Of a stretch of 64,000 nucleotides of DNA, positions 29,990 to 43,858 are shown in pieces. The notes below the pieces were generated by a model. It was not told the DNA's origin and did no database searches. It worked only from the letters and a program-made list of their open reading frames with translations. Origin of the DNA: Halocaridina rubra (lineage: Eukaryota; Arthropoda; Malacostraca; Decapoda; Atyidae); assembly GCA_037179515.1 (NCBI GenBank), contig JAXCGZ010021009.1, positions 33,046 through 97,045 on the forward strand. Reading direction: 5' to 3'. How positions within the stretch are numbered: the stretch's first letter is position 1; each line of letters begins with the position of its first letter. The position numbers and the translations under genes are program-made.

Positions 29990-30890
29990 TCACGGTAAGT
30001 TTACCTATCATGTACATATAAATTTACCTTGCATGCTGTTATTTATAATAATTGTAAAATACCCATGTACATGAGTATGTCATGTAATTACCACTTCATT
30101 CACAGTAATTTTATCTATCACTTTCATGTAAATTTACGTTGCTTGCTGTTATTTATAATGTAAAGGGTGTTTTTTTAACAGTGCAGGGAGGGTTTATACA
30201 GTATGTAAATGTAAAAATAATTGTAAAATACCTATGTACATGAGTATGTCATGTAATTACCACTTCATTCACCGTAATTTTATCTATCACTTTCATGTAA
30301 ATTTACGTTGCAGGCTGTTATTTATAATGTAAAGGGTGTTTTTTTAACAGTGCAGGGAGGGTTTATACAGTACGTAAACGTAAAAATAATTGTAAAATAC
30401 CTATGTATGTCACGTCATCATCACCTTATTCACGGTAAGTTTTCCTATCACTTTCATAAAAATTTACGTTGCTTGCTGTTATTTATAATGTAAAGGGTGT
30501 TTTTTTAACAGTACAGGGAGGGTTTATACAGTACGTAAACGTAAAAATAACTGTAAAATACCTATGTATGTCATGTCATCATCACCTCATTCACAGTAAG
30601 TTTTCCTATCACTTTCATAAAAATTTACGTTGCTTGCTGTTATTTATAATGTAAAGGGTGTTTTTTTAACAGTGCAGGGAGGGATTATACAGTACGTAAA
30701 CGTAAAAATAATTGTAAAATACCAATGTACATGAGTATGTCATGTAATTACCACTTCATTCACCGTAATTTTATCTATCACTTTCATATAAATTTACGTT
30801 ACATGCTGTTATTTATGAAGTAAAGGGTGGTTTGTTAACAGTACAGGGAGGGTTTATACAGTGTAAACGTAAAAATAAATTAAAATATCT
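29990..30890. repeat. 160-bp tandem array, about 5.5 units
   Basis: Units recur at roughly 160-167 bp (landmarks TTCACGGTAAG or TTCACCGTAATTT at 29990, 30100, 30268, 30432, 30592, 30757), each with ACAGTGCAGGGAGGGTTTAT. It lies 60 bp after the transposase stop. Confidence 0.92.
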
Positions 30891-30976
30891 ATGTACATAT
30901 AGGCTGATCCTACTTCGCGGTTTTCCTGTCTCGCGCCGGGTCCCAGAACCGAACTACCACGATAATGGGGGAATTA

Positions 30977-32377
<1,401 letters not shown>

Positions 32378-32446
<69 letters not shown>
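32378..32446. repeat. (TA)n microsatellite
   Basis: About 69 bp of TA from the TgA right end into the (CATA)n tract. Confidence 0.97.
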
Positions 32447-32451
<5 letters not shown>

Positions 32452-32940
32452 CATACATACATACATACATACATACATACATACATACATACATACATAC
32501 ATACATACATACATACTATATCATACTATACATACATACATACATACATACATACATACATACATACATACATACATACATACATACATACATACATACA
32601 TACATACATACATACATACATACATACATACATACATACATACATACATACATACATACATACATACATACATACATACATACATACATACATACATACA
32701 TACATACATACATACATACATACATACATACATACATACATACATACATACATACATACATACATACATACATACATACATACATACATACATACATACA
32801 TACATACATACATACATACATACATACATACATACATACATACATACATACATACATACATACATACATACATACATACATACATACATACATACATACA
32901 TACATACATACATACATACATACATACATACATACATACA

Positions 32941-32968
<28 letters not shown>
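32446..32968. repeat. (CATA)n tetranucleotide tract
   Basis: About 523 bp of the 4-bp unit, broken once near 32516-32530 by TATATCATACTATA. It has no stop codon in any forward frame (YIHT repeats) or most reverse frames (MYVC repeats), which explains the long spurious open frames here. Confidence 0.98.

Positions 32969-33024
<56 letters not shown>
32969..33024. repeat. (TA)n microsatellite
   Basis: About 56 bp of TA on the distal side of the (CATA)n tract, so the tetranucleotide tract is sandwiched by TA repeats. Confidence 0.97.
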
Positions 33025-33027
<3 letters not shown>

Positions 33028-33110
33028 GTCCCAGTTTTAAGTTGTTCCAAGTAAAGTTGTTTCGAGGTTACATCAGGGACCAATAAATAATTAATAAATA
33101 AATTTTTCAA
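33025..33110. mobile_element. Possible orphan terminus of a TgC-like element
   Basis: GGGGTCCCAGTTTTAAGTTG and GTTGTTTCGAGGTTACATC beside (TA)n resemble the subterminal style of the TgC element at 41563 (TTTTGAGTTAAGTTGTTCTC). No opposite end is found. Confidence 0.35.
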
Positions 33111-35270
33111 CATACCAGTCATCTAGATGCAAACCAACCACCCACAGCAGTAAAGGTAAGCAATAATGTATATTGTGTAATTTAACTATATTTATGTATT
33201 AGATTGAGAACTTGGATTATTTTTCTATGTTTTAGATTATTTATTTTTAGTATAAGCGGGACCTAGGTTCAAATTATAGATGTCTTCCGTCTTCAGCCAG
33301 TAGTCATCTACACACACAAAGAAATTTTACATCTGGACGATATCTCTATTTCTTGAGATAAGAAAACTTGTCTTTATATTATTTATCAGATACCTCTCTC
33401 CTATATTAGGGTTTCTCTTTTTTAAAAGAAATCTAGACTGTCTACTCTAATAGATTCAAGATCACCTTTTCCTAAGACCTGGTTATCAAGACAAATATAC
33501 CAGCTCTGGACTTTTGCCATCTTTTGTGTTGTCATTTAGAATATTATACCTTACAGTCCTTCCAGATATATATCAGTCATTCTACATTTTTGTACATCAT
33601 ATTAGTCATGTTTCTTTATGAGGGAAGATAATATCTTTTAGTTTCAGTATCTTAACCAAAAGTAAATAAGTCTTGCCCTCTACCAATAGGCTCTTTTTCT
33701 TGAGTGTATTTCCAGTCAGATCAATCTTTATTAGCAAATAAATGATAAACCTCATCAAAGGAGGTGACCTATGTTTGTTTCCAGAGCTAATGAGTCCTGA
33801 AGGAGCGCTAAGGATTCGACTGAAATGTCTAATCAAGTTAACAACAGTGCCAAATTTAAAGAACCTCTTTTTGAGGTTATCTGCCATGATTAAAAGGCTA
33901 ATATTATTATCATCTACTAAGTTAATGGAGCCCAGAACCCTTCTTTATGCCTGAGACGTAAGCAAAAGTCTCTCCATCTAGAACAATTTCTATAATATTT
34001 CCACTGCTCATTTGTCATCATGATCAGAATGGTGCTCACAGAATACTTTCCTGCTATATTACTTGAAAGAAAATAGTAAGTTTTCCTATATAATCTGATA
34101 TGAAGGATATTTTAATTTATACTTCTTATATCACCTATGCATGTAACTATTCGATACTGCATAGTCCAAGTAAAGGGAAGCTGTAATGTTGTATTGTTAC
34201 TTAGTAAATACACGAAACAAAAGATATAGTCCGTTCCTTACTTTTAAGCCTTTTATAATCAAAGATTGTGTACAATTCCATGCTTACTCCAATACATATT
34301 CTCCAATTTTTTGTTGATGCTAATACATTTATACTTGTCATGGTGGGAGATAAGTACCATTAATCCCTGTGGCTCATATATGGATTGTTATTTGTACTAC
34401 CTCTAAGTCAGCAAGTATACTCTCTGCTCTTGCTTTCCCCAATGTCATTTTCTTGAATTATATATCCTTGAAGTTTCTTTGCTCATTCTATCTGTGTTCT
34501 TTAAGAATATGCCAATATATAGCAAACATGGAGCAACCATATTCTTATAGTAATCTGGAGGTTTCTTTAAGTAATAGCTCACAATGGCTCCCACTTATAA
34601 GGTAGCCCAAAAATGCACCATGGGTTTCAATTCCATATATTGGACGAGACGGTCTCCTCAAAAACCACACATATGGAAATTGAAAAGAGACCTTCTGATG
34701 ATAATGGTTTTCTTTTACCTGTTAGCAAAGAATAAATACCAAAAATATCCATATATAGGTTACACTGATATGCACCTTCACATATATTAATTAAATAATT
34801 ATCCCTTTCTGAATCTCACTAATGCTCTTTCAAAGTGGTAAATAAATCACTAAAGATCTGCAAAATTATATTAGATTTCATCAGCTCGGTAAATGTACAT
34901 ATAGCTTCCTCAGATACTGAGGAAGAAATTTTTACACACTTTAGCTTTTGGAAATTTATTTTTGTTAGAAAGATCAAGCTCTATAAACTGAGCAAGACTC
35001 CATGGAAAAATAGGTATATACTCTCAGTTGAAGTTCTCGAAGAGTATGTAAGGAATTTTCTACGCTGGAAAAAGCCTTTAAACTAAGCTCTAGACCAGTG
35101 ATCTAAGTCTTGAATGATTTCATAATATTTTACATCGAATTGCTGGACACTGTTCAAGCAAAGTAAAATGTCCCATGCTTTGATGAAGCAAGTGAAGACA
35201 GTTCTAACTTTTTCACTGCAATAGAAATATTGAAAAAGATTTATAGAGCTTACTAAAATATCTAAAACAC
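33111..35270. other. Unannotated DNA downstream of the RPUSD1-like gene
   Basis: No domain is recognised in the open frames (all under 95 codons). The part next to 35270 could be 3' UTR or an intron of the minus-strand gene, depending on whether the stop or the donor at 35271-35276 is used. Confidence 0.45.
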
Positions 35271-35590
35271 TTACTTTCTATACCATTTTCTTCCAAGTTT
35301 TAACTTAGTGAAAGTTTCTTCACTTAGAGCATTAAGTGTTTCAACGGGTGTCCATCTGTTGCGAGGATCATTTTCTGTAAAAGGATCATCAGTTCTCACA
35401 TCCATGTGTTCATATTCAGTAGTAACCACTAGTCTAAATGCATGAAGAAACATTCGATATGGAAAAAGATCACGACGATTAGAATAGGTGAAGTCTCCTA
35501 CAATGGTATGACCAGATTCTGAAAGATGAATCCGAAGCTGGTGTCGACGACCAGTGATTGGTTTCAGCAGGACCTTCGTCGCTGGATAGT
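35271..35590 (-). CDS. RPUSD1: RNA pseudouridine synthase RPUSD1-like, last visible exon
   Basis: The C-terminal part of an RluA-family enzyme that isomerises uridine to pseudouridine in RNA. The acceptor is TTTTACAG just above 35590. The exon enters in phase 1 and reads YPATKVLLKPITGRRHQLRIHLSE..., then VGDFTYSN, FPYRMFLHAFRL and a tail ending GRKWYRK before TAA at 35271-35273. The KVLLKPITGRRHQLR and LHAFRL segments are characteristic of the fold. The stop overlaps a perfect donor: exon ...AGAAA followed by GTAAGT, so a transcript could splice instead of terminating, as some relatives have longer tails. Strong match to RPUSD1 by recall; the orthology is inferred. Confidence 0.88.
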
Positions 35591-37767
35591 CTGTAAAAGA
35601 TATGTTCTATATACGTTTTCATTATTAAAACTATCTTAAATTATTACTTAATTTTTCTGATAATAATTACTGCAAGATTAATACCATTCCCTCTTTGATA
35701 TTCAAATCCCATATATATTCCTGACCATCTGATGACACTTAAAAACTAAGAAAATGTATTTTTTTTTTCATCTCATACACTTTTAACTATAGAACTAAGG
35801 CCTTTATGGTTATTTTTAGTCCTTATCAATTTCAATACGACAGGAAGGGACTGATATATTACATTATATCAGAAAAAGATACGTGGTGCTCTTGAATATC
35901 TATAAGGTATGGAGTGAGGAAGAAAAGATATCTGTCAAAGCAGAACAGGACTATCCCAAACACACAAAAATATTCAGAAAGGCAGATATTCTAATAAGAA
36001 GAAATTTAATATGACGACACTGGCCTTTTGGGGAAAAGAATAATACAGTTTTATGTACATTAATTTATAGGAATGAAAAAGGCAAGGTAAGGGTCATCTG
36101 CCATCATAGATAAGATTAACATTGTTGCTTGGGGAAAATTCACATGACAGCATGAAACTGAGTCTCTTGCTTGATTACTATTCATAAAACCTACATATGC
36201 TGAGCATTTGTTTAATACAGAGATCTAACTGAACTGTTTGGTTACTAAACATACGTTTTTAAACTACATGCTATGGTACTTCTGCCAGTTCATTTCTATA
36301 TACAGCAGGAGATGAATTTGGATAATACAGCCTTGTCAATAAGCCACAAATTCTAGTCACCTAGCAACAGTTGTTGTCTACAAGAGCAAGTTATCCAAAT
36401 GCTGCATCCACATCTGACATCGCCTCTAAACCAAGGAAACACTCAGCAGATGGTTAGGAAAAGGGTGGCAGAAAAGAAGAATTGTAGAATGATAACAAAT
36501 AAATAGGAGACAGGCACAGTAATCACCACAGGTGCTGATCAGTGAGAACTTCCCTCACTATATGTGTGAAAACCATCAGCTATAATACTGTTAAGCATGT
36601 AAAGGGTACAAGTTTTCGAATGGAGAATGACAGTCATATGGTGTAGATCTTTGCAACACACTAGAAAATTTTTAGATGAAGGATTAATCAACATGAGGAA
36701 TGAAAAAGCGAGGATAAATAATATTTAAAACAAGGAGATTTTGAGAAATAGTCATGAAAGAGTTAAATATAAAAGAAATTCAGAAAAAAATACAATGTGG
36801 CAGATAAAACAATGAAAATTTCTGAGAGTTCGCGTGATTAAGTCGGATGATTGCAATCTGCATTACAAAAGTACAGAGGACAGAAAACTATGAAAAAGCA
36901 AGCCAAGATATATCTATTGTATTTTTCACCCTTTCCCTACCAATACTGCTACTTGATGCTACTTCCTAAAATCTTACAGCTGTTGCTACTTCAAATCATC
37001 CGTTTTCTTGTTTGTTTGTACCTTATGCTCTCATTCTTATAAAGGAAGACGATGGTGGGTCAAAAGTTATGTTCTACAAAGACAAGGACCTGTCTTCTTC
37101 TTCCTAATACCTTCCCTAAGACTTCAAAACCTGATGACTTTATTTAAAAAGTATCACTAGATATTTTCTTCTGTCAAAAAACTATTTAACTGAGTCAATG
37201 AGTAAACATATCAAATGCCCAAGAATGTTTCTGAACTTATGCATGGTAGAAAGAGTGCACAAAGTTCAGGAAGGATACAAGTGAACGGAAGTATGTGAAA
37301 AGTCAAGTTTTACAGAAAGTGTAATATCATAATTTATTTTATTTAACATAACTCGGAGAACTGCAACAGAGACAACCATATGTGATTTCTAATCCTCAAT
37401 TTTGAGACCATAATAATGCTCAGAAACCATTAAGAATATTTTCCTTTAAAATTTTTAAATTTTGCCTATGAATGATATTCAAGAATACATTAAATTTTCA
37501 TCTTTATGGACTGCTTTATTTTTTATTAGCTAATACCAATACTCCAGCTGGCAGGGTAACACTTTCGTGAACTATGGGAACTGTTCCATTGGCCTTGGAC
37601 TGGACGCTATTTTGACAAACTATGGAACGATAAAGTACCAATCAAAGATACCTACAATTCGGAGGTAACGTCCATGCTACTCGAATCTGTCAAGGGGGAA
37701 GATAATTACCAATCATTACCCATATTCAAGATAAACTGGTTCTCTACAACAACCCTCAAAATATTTA
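35591..37767 (-). other. RPUSD1-like intron, part
   Basis: About 2.2 kb of intron with no recognised element or exon. The opposite-strand 63-codon frame near 36851 has no recognisable domain and is not called. Confidence 0.6.
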
Positions 37768-37775
37768 CAGTAGGC

Positions 37776-38860
37776 AGGGTTGGAAAAAAATCCGATTTTT
37801 TCAATAAAAATTAAAAAAAATAGATTTTTTATATTGAAATCTGATTTTTTTTATTATAATCGATTTTTTTAAATTGTTTTAGATTTCACGCACTTATTCA
37901 TTCATATTTAATGGTTATACAATATTGCATTCATTTTTTTATTTGTGCAATGCTTTTATACCCTTTCTCGTAATATGTAAATGAGGCTTTCTCTGTCAAG
38001 AACTCCTTGTACAGTATTTCTTTTTTGCAGCTCTTACACTTAGCACGATAACAACTTCCCTTTGCAATTCTCTCAAAGGAAATTCATATTGGGTCTTTTT
38101 TCTGCCAGCTGCAGACATGATTGTGGTGTAACCAGTGCCAGTACATGCTTGCTTACAAGTCACAACTGGTCTGACATCCACTCAATTATGTTGGGAACCC
38201 GGGCACATGTCACAGTTGCCAACTAGTTATTTTAAATAATGAAAAACAGTAATAAAGACAAGATATTATTAGCAACAAATGCAGGCTGAGCATGCAAGTC
38301 ATGTCTTTTTAGGCATAAACTTACAAAAGGAAAGAGAATGACAAAGAGAGTACCAGTAAAATTCTCCAGTAAATTTACCAATCTGACATTTTTCCTAGAT
38401 ACGGTTTTGAAAATAGTTGCCAAGTAGAACCTTTATTAAAAAGATGTACTCGTATTGTTTTAGTAAAACCACAATAGCCATTTATAAATACACAAAATTA
38501 TGTGGTAATAATGAATAATGCAGGCTGAATACAAAATATCTTTATCACATATATACATAAATATTAGAACAACAACAAGTATGTGCAAACACTAAATATA
38601 CCAAGCTGACATTCCCACTGAGTGAGAAGCTCTGGGACACATTTAGTACAAGTCACATCTGAATAGCCAGAAACAGGTCCTTAAATCTCCAGTGAATTGT
38701 GATTTCATATGTCTGTAATTCTTAGGTCATTGTGGTGGACAGTATGCATATCATATTCAAAATAAAAATATTTTAATTTTAGGCAGTGATTTTTTTATAG
38801 GATTATAATCGATTAAAATCACATGATTAAAATTATTTGATTTTAATCATGCCAACCCTG
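37776..38860 (-). mobile_element. hAT-type element with perfect 8-bp target duplication
   Basis: The termini are CAGGGTTGG at 37776 and its complement CCAACCCTG at 38860. Flanks 37768-37775 and 38861-38868 are both ACAGTAGG, an 8-bp duplication typical of the hAT superfamily. Subterminal regions are rich in AAAATCGATT-like sequence. The inside carries a BED zinc-finger remnant on the minus strand, so this is an internally deleted derivative of an autonomous hAT element. It lies in an RPUSD1-like intron in the same orientation as the gene. Confidence 0.93.
37940..38130 (-). pseudogene. hAT transposase BED zinc-finger fragment
   Basis: From an ATG complementary to about 38116-38118 the frame reads MSAAGRKKTQYEF then, after a one-base frame change, CYRAKCKSCKKEI, EFLTEKASFTYYEKGY. 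The C-x2-C pair (CKSC) with aromatic residues before it is the start of a BED finger; the His/Cys half and the rest of the transposase are absent. Confidence 0.6.
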
Positions 38861-38868
38861 ACAGTAGG

Positions 38869-40743
38869 AAAGAGTACTTCAAGTGAATTTCAAGCACACT
38901 GCAAAATCTATTCATGGAGTTATTAGGAAGAGTATTCACATCTAAAAACACTTGAAATACGAACATTTTTATTAGGATATCTCTAGTGGTAAAGGGAATG
39001 AATTCCATGGTATTCTCTGCATGTTGTAGAAGAAAATGAAAAGGGATATCTTTGGTGCCTTGGGTAAAGGAATATCACTCTTGTGTATCATAAGAGAAGA
39101 CAAATAGGAATACTCCTGGCGATGGAGGAGAACGAATTTCACAAATGCATTACCTGTGGTGAAGAAGCTTAATAAAAGGAACATGGGAGCAGAACATCAC
39201 ATCCACTCTTCATATTCTCATTTGCCAAAAAAAAAAAAAAAATGACAGCAGAGAAAGGATAAGCAGGCTAATACGAAGCTGTACTATTAAAATTTAACCT
39301 CTTACGGTATAGTTGTGCCCACCCTGCAATCTGCATTGCAATGTGGTATCTCAACAAATCAAAATAATATAATACCATTATTACTATTACACTCATTTTC
39401 CATATCAGTAAGGGCCATACCACACTAAACACATCTCTTCTCATCCGATCAGTGAAGTTGAGAAACATTGTGTCTGGTCAGTAACTGGGAACATCAGATA
39501 TTGCTGATGTATTACCATTTTGGGGGAGCATAGAAACTGAGCAATAAGAATATTTGACTCGGGAGTTGACAGACCCACGATTAAGCCCACTTTGGGGCAT
39601 TAGGATAGGTACCCAGTCTTAATCCCCCAGCCTAACTCTGTCAATGCCCATCCCTATAATGGAGATTAATACTGACACATAAAACAACGAACCATATTGT
39701 GGTGAAAATAGAAGGGTGCCCACAAATTAGGAAAAAAAGGGATGACCAGGGTTTTGTCATATCCTGTGCATCCTTATCTCTTCCACCAGCTGCTTTAAGA
39801 CAAAGAAATAAACATGCATAGGGGAATGGTTTCCACCTCATTGCTCCCCTATCCCTTTTAGCTGGCGCTCGTAACATGATAGGACTAAAATTGCAAAATT
39901 ATCTGGCCCCTACCACGTTCTTGCAAAGAATGAAGATGCTCAATTTTTTCCAGTGTTCAAATACAATTCATCCAAAACTCACCACGAATTACAAAGTCTT
40001 CAGATTCTCTCCATCCTATGATACTGTGTTATTTACCTTATCTGAACTGGAAACCATCCATATATAATTCAAATATAGATGTGTTACTGCAAGAAAACTT
40101 CAGTTTTCTGAAGAATTTAATATGGAAAAAGCTAGTAATAATTTTGCTGAGGATGACCTGAAAGGTCAGAATAGCTCAAGTATGGTGTAATTTCCCAACT
40201 TAGTGCCTCCAATCAACCAGCCTATGCTGGCTATATCCCTTAAAATGTACATATCAACATATGTTTTAGTGAAACACTGTCAACACATTCAATGTGATTT
40301 TTCCAATGACATAAAAAAAGTTGTATAGTAAATGACACGCAAGATATACAGTGGCAAGAGGAATAAGGTACTCACTTCATAGTCAACTAGGCAGTATACT
40401 CTCTCAGTACTTTGTAAAGTAATTCTGAATTTGATTTAAGGCAATCATGAAAAAGGAAAAGGAAACAAATACACGAAGAATATATATATATAACCTACAG
40501 AGAGTAGCTTAACGCATTAAGGGAAACACCTAAAATGCAACCACTCTTAAACCATACAACTGTGAATACTGATAAATCCTTTCTAGAGGACCTATCAGTA
40601 TTTGAAGTACTTACTTTGCTGCCTCCAATTATTGTTCTAGTTGTGCTCACTCTGATTCATCAGAAAGAGAAGACATATATAAAGTTTGCATGAGTACCTA
40701 AAGAGATAACCACAACATTTGGAAGCACAATCATGGTACTTAC
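38869..40743 (-). other. RPUSD1-like intron, part
   Basis: No gene or clear transposon. The segment 39560-39700 (CCAGTCTTAATCCCCCAGCC, then GACACATAAAA) is distantly similar to 47380-47500 in the next intron, indicating an old dispersed repeat. A short A-run lies at 39228-39242. Confidence 0.5.
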
Positions 40744-40863
40744 TGTTATACAATCCCCTCTGGAGGACTAAGAGGCGTGTGTGAGCCAATTTACAGTTGA
40801 TTGCAAAAGGACTATTAGGTGTAGCCATTCTTATATCAAGCCATTCTGGACGGGAATCCTTAC
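40744..40863 (-). CDS. RPUSD1: RPUSD1-like pseudouridine synthase, internal exon
   Basis: A 120-bp exon bounded by acceptor CACTCAG and donor GTAAGTACC, phase 1 on both sides. It reads (G)KDSRPEWLDIRMATPNSPFAIN then CKLAHTRLLVLQRGLYN and joins without frame loss to the exon above (ending ...LPI G) and the exon below (N YPATK...). The segment corresponds to the variable insertion and the beta strand before the KVLLKP motif. Because the length is a multiple of three, skipping it would keep the frame. Confidence 0.88.
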
Positions 40864-41562
40864 CTGAGTGAAGAAGTGAGACATAATACGATAAAGTACA
40901 GACAACGCATATATCAAAACACAAGCAGTATCTAATAGTACTGGAATATTTATGTTAGCAGCATCAAAGTAAATTAATTTAATAATGGTAATATAAATAG
41001 CTATCTAAGAGGAAAACATATATGTACAATATTTCCATCTGTGTAAGCCTAAATTTGGAAAAGATTTTTATTTTATGTCTTGTACTGTTTGGGAATCCCT
41101 GTACTGGATAATTTATAACTCGATTTTAAGTAACAAATATTAGTAAATATTTGCAGAAATTAAATAACTTATTTTTGGTATTTACCCCAACCTGAAAGGA
41201 ACTGGGTATAGATTCATTCTGCAAATAATTTTCACTCTGGATTAGATGATCATAGCTCCTGTCAAAGCCAAGACTAGATAGATGCTTCTTGTAGAAAATG
41301 TATTGGCCACCATCTTCAAAAAAGGATCACTAGTTGGAAATAACATAACTTCTCTGATAACTGCGATAGGGAAGCTAATGTGTTTAAGTACAAAATTTGA
41401 CAAGAATTTAAAAAAAGGAGGAATAAGGATATAGTTAATGGGATGAAAGAGAAGGGTCTGACACTTAGAAAAAAAAAAATGTTGATAACCTATTTAAAAA
41501 TTTTATGATTCTATGTTTGGTTAAGAATTTCATACCTGACTTTATGAGTAACTATATATAAA
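40864..41562 (-). other. RPUSD1-like intron, part
   Basis: About 700 bp with no recognised element. Confidence 0.6.
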
Positions 41563-41995
41563 CAGGTATACCTCGGTTTACGTAGTTTTGAGTTAAGTTG
41601 TTCTCGATTATACGTCGGTTTTCAAAAAAATATATGGAAAAATAAAATAAAAATAAAAATAAAGTTTACGTCATTATAATCAACTTTACGTCTGTCCGCT
41701 ACAAATACTGGAATCATAATATCACTAGAAAACCATTAAAAGCACATGAAATCATGTTATGTACAATAAATAAAAACAAAAACATAAAATCATGGTATTG
41801 TACAATATAGAAGAATAAAAGCATATAAAATCTTATTAAAATACGTACAGTAGTTCCAATATCTACCGTTAGGCATTGTCACTCGTCATTCCCGCGAAAC
41901 CGCTATTGTTTTGAATTGATTAGTTTATGCATGGTATACGTCTGTTTATCGGCTACTCTAATTCTCATTCATTTGTGACCTTATATTTTGCCCCC

Positions 41996-42125
41996 ATGGC
42001 AGCGAAGAAAATTCCTAGTGCAAGTGCTAAGCGTCATGCTATAACGCTGGACAATAAACTGGCTATGATCGGATATTATGAAGAAAATTTAAAAAAAGGA
42101 TTAAGAACAAACAGGAAAGTTATTT
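41996..42125 (+). pseudogene. TgC transposase N-terminal fragment
   Basis: ATG at 41996; reads MAAKKIPSASAKRHAITL then DNKLAMIGYYEENLKKGLRTN. The KRHAITLDNKL..I..YEE pattern is the first helix of a CENP-B/Tigger-type helix-turn-helix. After residue 43 the sequence leaves the coding consensus and a degenerate copy of the same segment follows (42240-42300). No catalytic domain remains. Confidence 0.65.
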
Positions 42126-42129
42126 TTAA

Positions 42130-42385
42130 TATAATATTGTCAGGGAAATAGCATGTGAGGGTGCATCAGCTGATACAGAAGTAGCAAAACGTTTGCCGAT
42201 AGAGGTTCGTTCTCCCGCATCCTACTCCTCTTCTGCAGCTTAATGCGATCGGATATTATGAAGAAAATTGAAAAAATGCATTAAGAACAAACAGCAAACA
42301 AATTTTTAATATAATATTATCAGGGAAATAGCGTGTGCGGGCGCATCAGCTGATACGGAAGTGTGACAAAACGTATGCATCCTCG
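42130..42385 (+). repeat. Two tandem copies of transposase-derived sequence
   Basis: TCAGGGAAATAGC and GCATCAGCTGATAC recur at about 42140-42175 and 42319-42355. The unit is the reverse complement of the repeats at 19862-21063. Confidence 0.7.
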
Positions 42386-42937
42386 TCCTCACTGCCACCA
42401 TCAGTGTTGCCAGAATACATGAATGAGAGAAATGATAAATATAAAAACATACAAATAAGCTGGTAAGTTATTTCAAGTATCTTAAAGATGAAGTACATTT
42501 TTATTTAAATTACAGTACAGTGATCCCCCGCAGGATCGCGTTTCTTGGTTCGCCTTTTCACTATACCACGGTTTTCTTTTGGTAAATTATTATTTTATTT
42601 TTTGGGTATATGCAAAACTATTAAAATATTTAAAAAATAAAAATTCTCAGTACAGTGTTCCCTCACTTATCGCGGTAGTTCGGTTCCGGGACCCAGCGCG
42701 AACCCGGAAATCCGCGGAGTAGAGATCAGCCTATATGTACATAGATATTTTAATGTATTTTTACGTTTACACTGTATAAACCCTCCCTGGACTGATAAAA
42801 AAAATACCATTTACATTATAAATAACAGCAAGCAACGTAATTTTGTTATGAAAGTGATAGGAAAACTTACCATGAATGAGGTGATGACTTGACATTAATA
42901 GGTTCCATATTTTACAATAATTTTTACGTTTACGTAA

Positions 42938-43079
42938 AATAGCGGCCGACATCCACAAACTTTTTTCCTTCTTTCAACATATCTAAGAGTTTCACTTTAT
43001 CTACAATGGTTAACATTTTCCTTTGCCGCTTAGGCTCACTACAAGAAGCCTTAGAAGATGAAGGATGCTTGGGAGGCAT
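42938..43079 (-). pseudogene. Tigger-type transposase 5' fragment
   Basis: Start complementary to 43077-43079; encodes the leader, KMLTIVDKVKLLD and the helix to GRYF, then is cut and fused to TACGTAAACGTAAAA. The same fusion point is found at 58722, showing common descent of the two derivatives. Confidence 0.8.
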
Positions 43080-43689
43080 TGCAAAGGTTAAAATATGCGA
43101 GTAAAAAAATCACAAGCAAAACATATTAATAATAATAAGCACAACATGAATGGCGCTCACGAGTGAGGCGAGACAATGGAAGATGGTGGAAGCCTTTGTC
43201 CGAAATGCTGATAGCTGTATCGTATTTTACATGTTGCAATACTGTTAGTATTTATGTTTTTTACTATATTTTACTGTTATATTATTCTTAGGCTAAGAAA
43301 TACTTTTTTTTTATCAATAAAATCATGAAACTACTGGAAATATAAATATATATGCTAGCTCACGTAGCTTCGACCCCAATACATTGTACGCTATCGAACA
43401 CAAGCAAAACGTGAGTTAGACTGAGCGAGTCTTTGTCCAAAACGCTGATAGCGGTATCGTATTTTACATGTTGCAATACTGTTAGTATTTATGTCTTTTA
43501 CTATTTTTTACTGTTTTATTATTCTTAGGCTAATAAATACGTTTTTTTTATCAATAAAATCATGAAACTACTGGAAATATAAATATATATGCTAGCTCAC
43601 GTAGCTGCGACCCCAATACATTGTACGCTATCGAACACTATTTCGTATGATGCAATACTGTGAGTTATACTGTACGTACGTATATCATT

Positions 43690-43858
43690 CAGTTATTAGT
43701 ACAATGTATATTAATTTAAAATTCATCTACTTATTTGATGATGGTACAAAATCTATTGTATTTATTTACTGTAATTTGGACCAAATATTCCTTTTGTAAA
43801 GATTATACTGTACTTTTCAAAAGAGGTGGTCAATAAACGTATCAATCTATCTACATTT
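43690..43858 (+). mobile_element. Short LINE-like 3' tail insert
   Basis: About 170 bp ending in GAGGTGGTCAATAAACGTATCAATCTATC, split here only for naming; the same unit lies in the opposite orientation at 57777-57953 and 62441-62617, at the same position within the 178-bp repeat. The AATAAA-like motif followed by short TATC-type repeats suggests a 5'-truncated retroposon tail. Confidence 0.55.

Noticed and set aside
30308..30654. Repeated 60-codon frames of the type [17 protein letters not shown] in many places
   Set aside because: They recur because the 160-bp tandem unit recurs. A 160-bp period is not a multiple of three, so the frame changes each unit and no long protein can be made.
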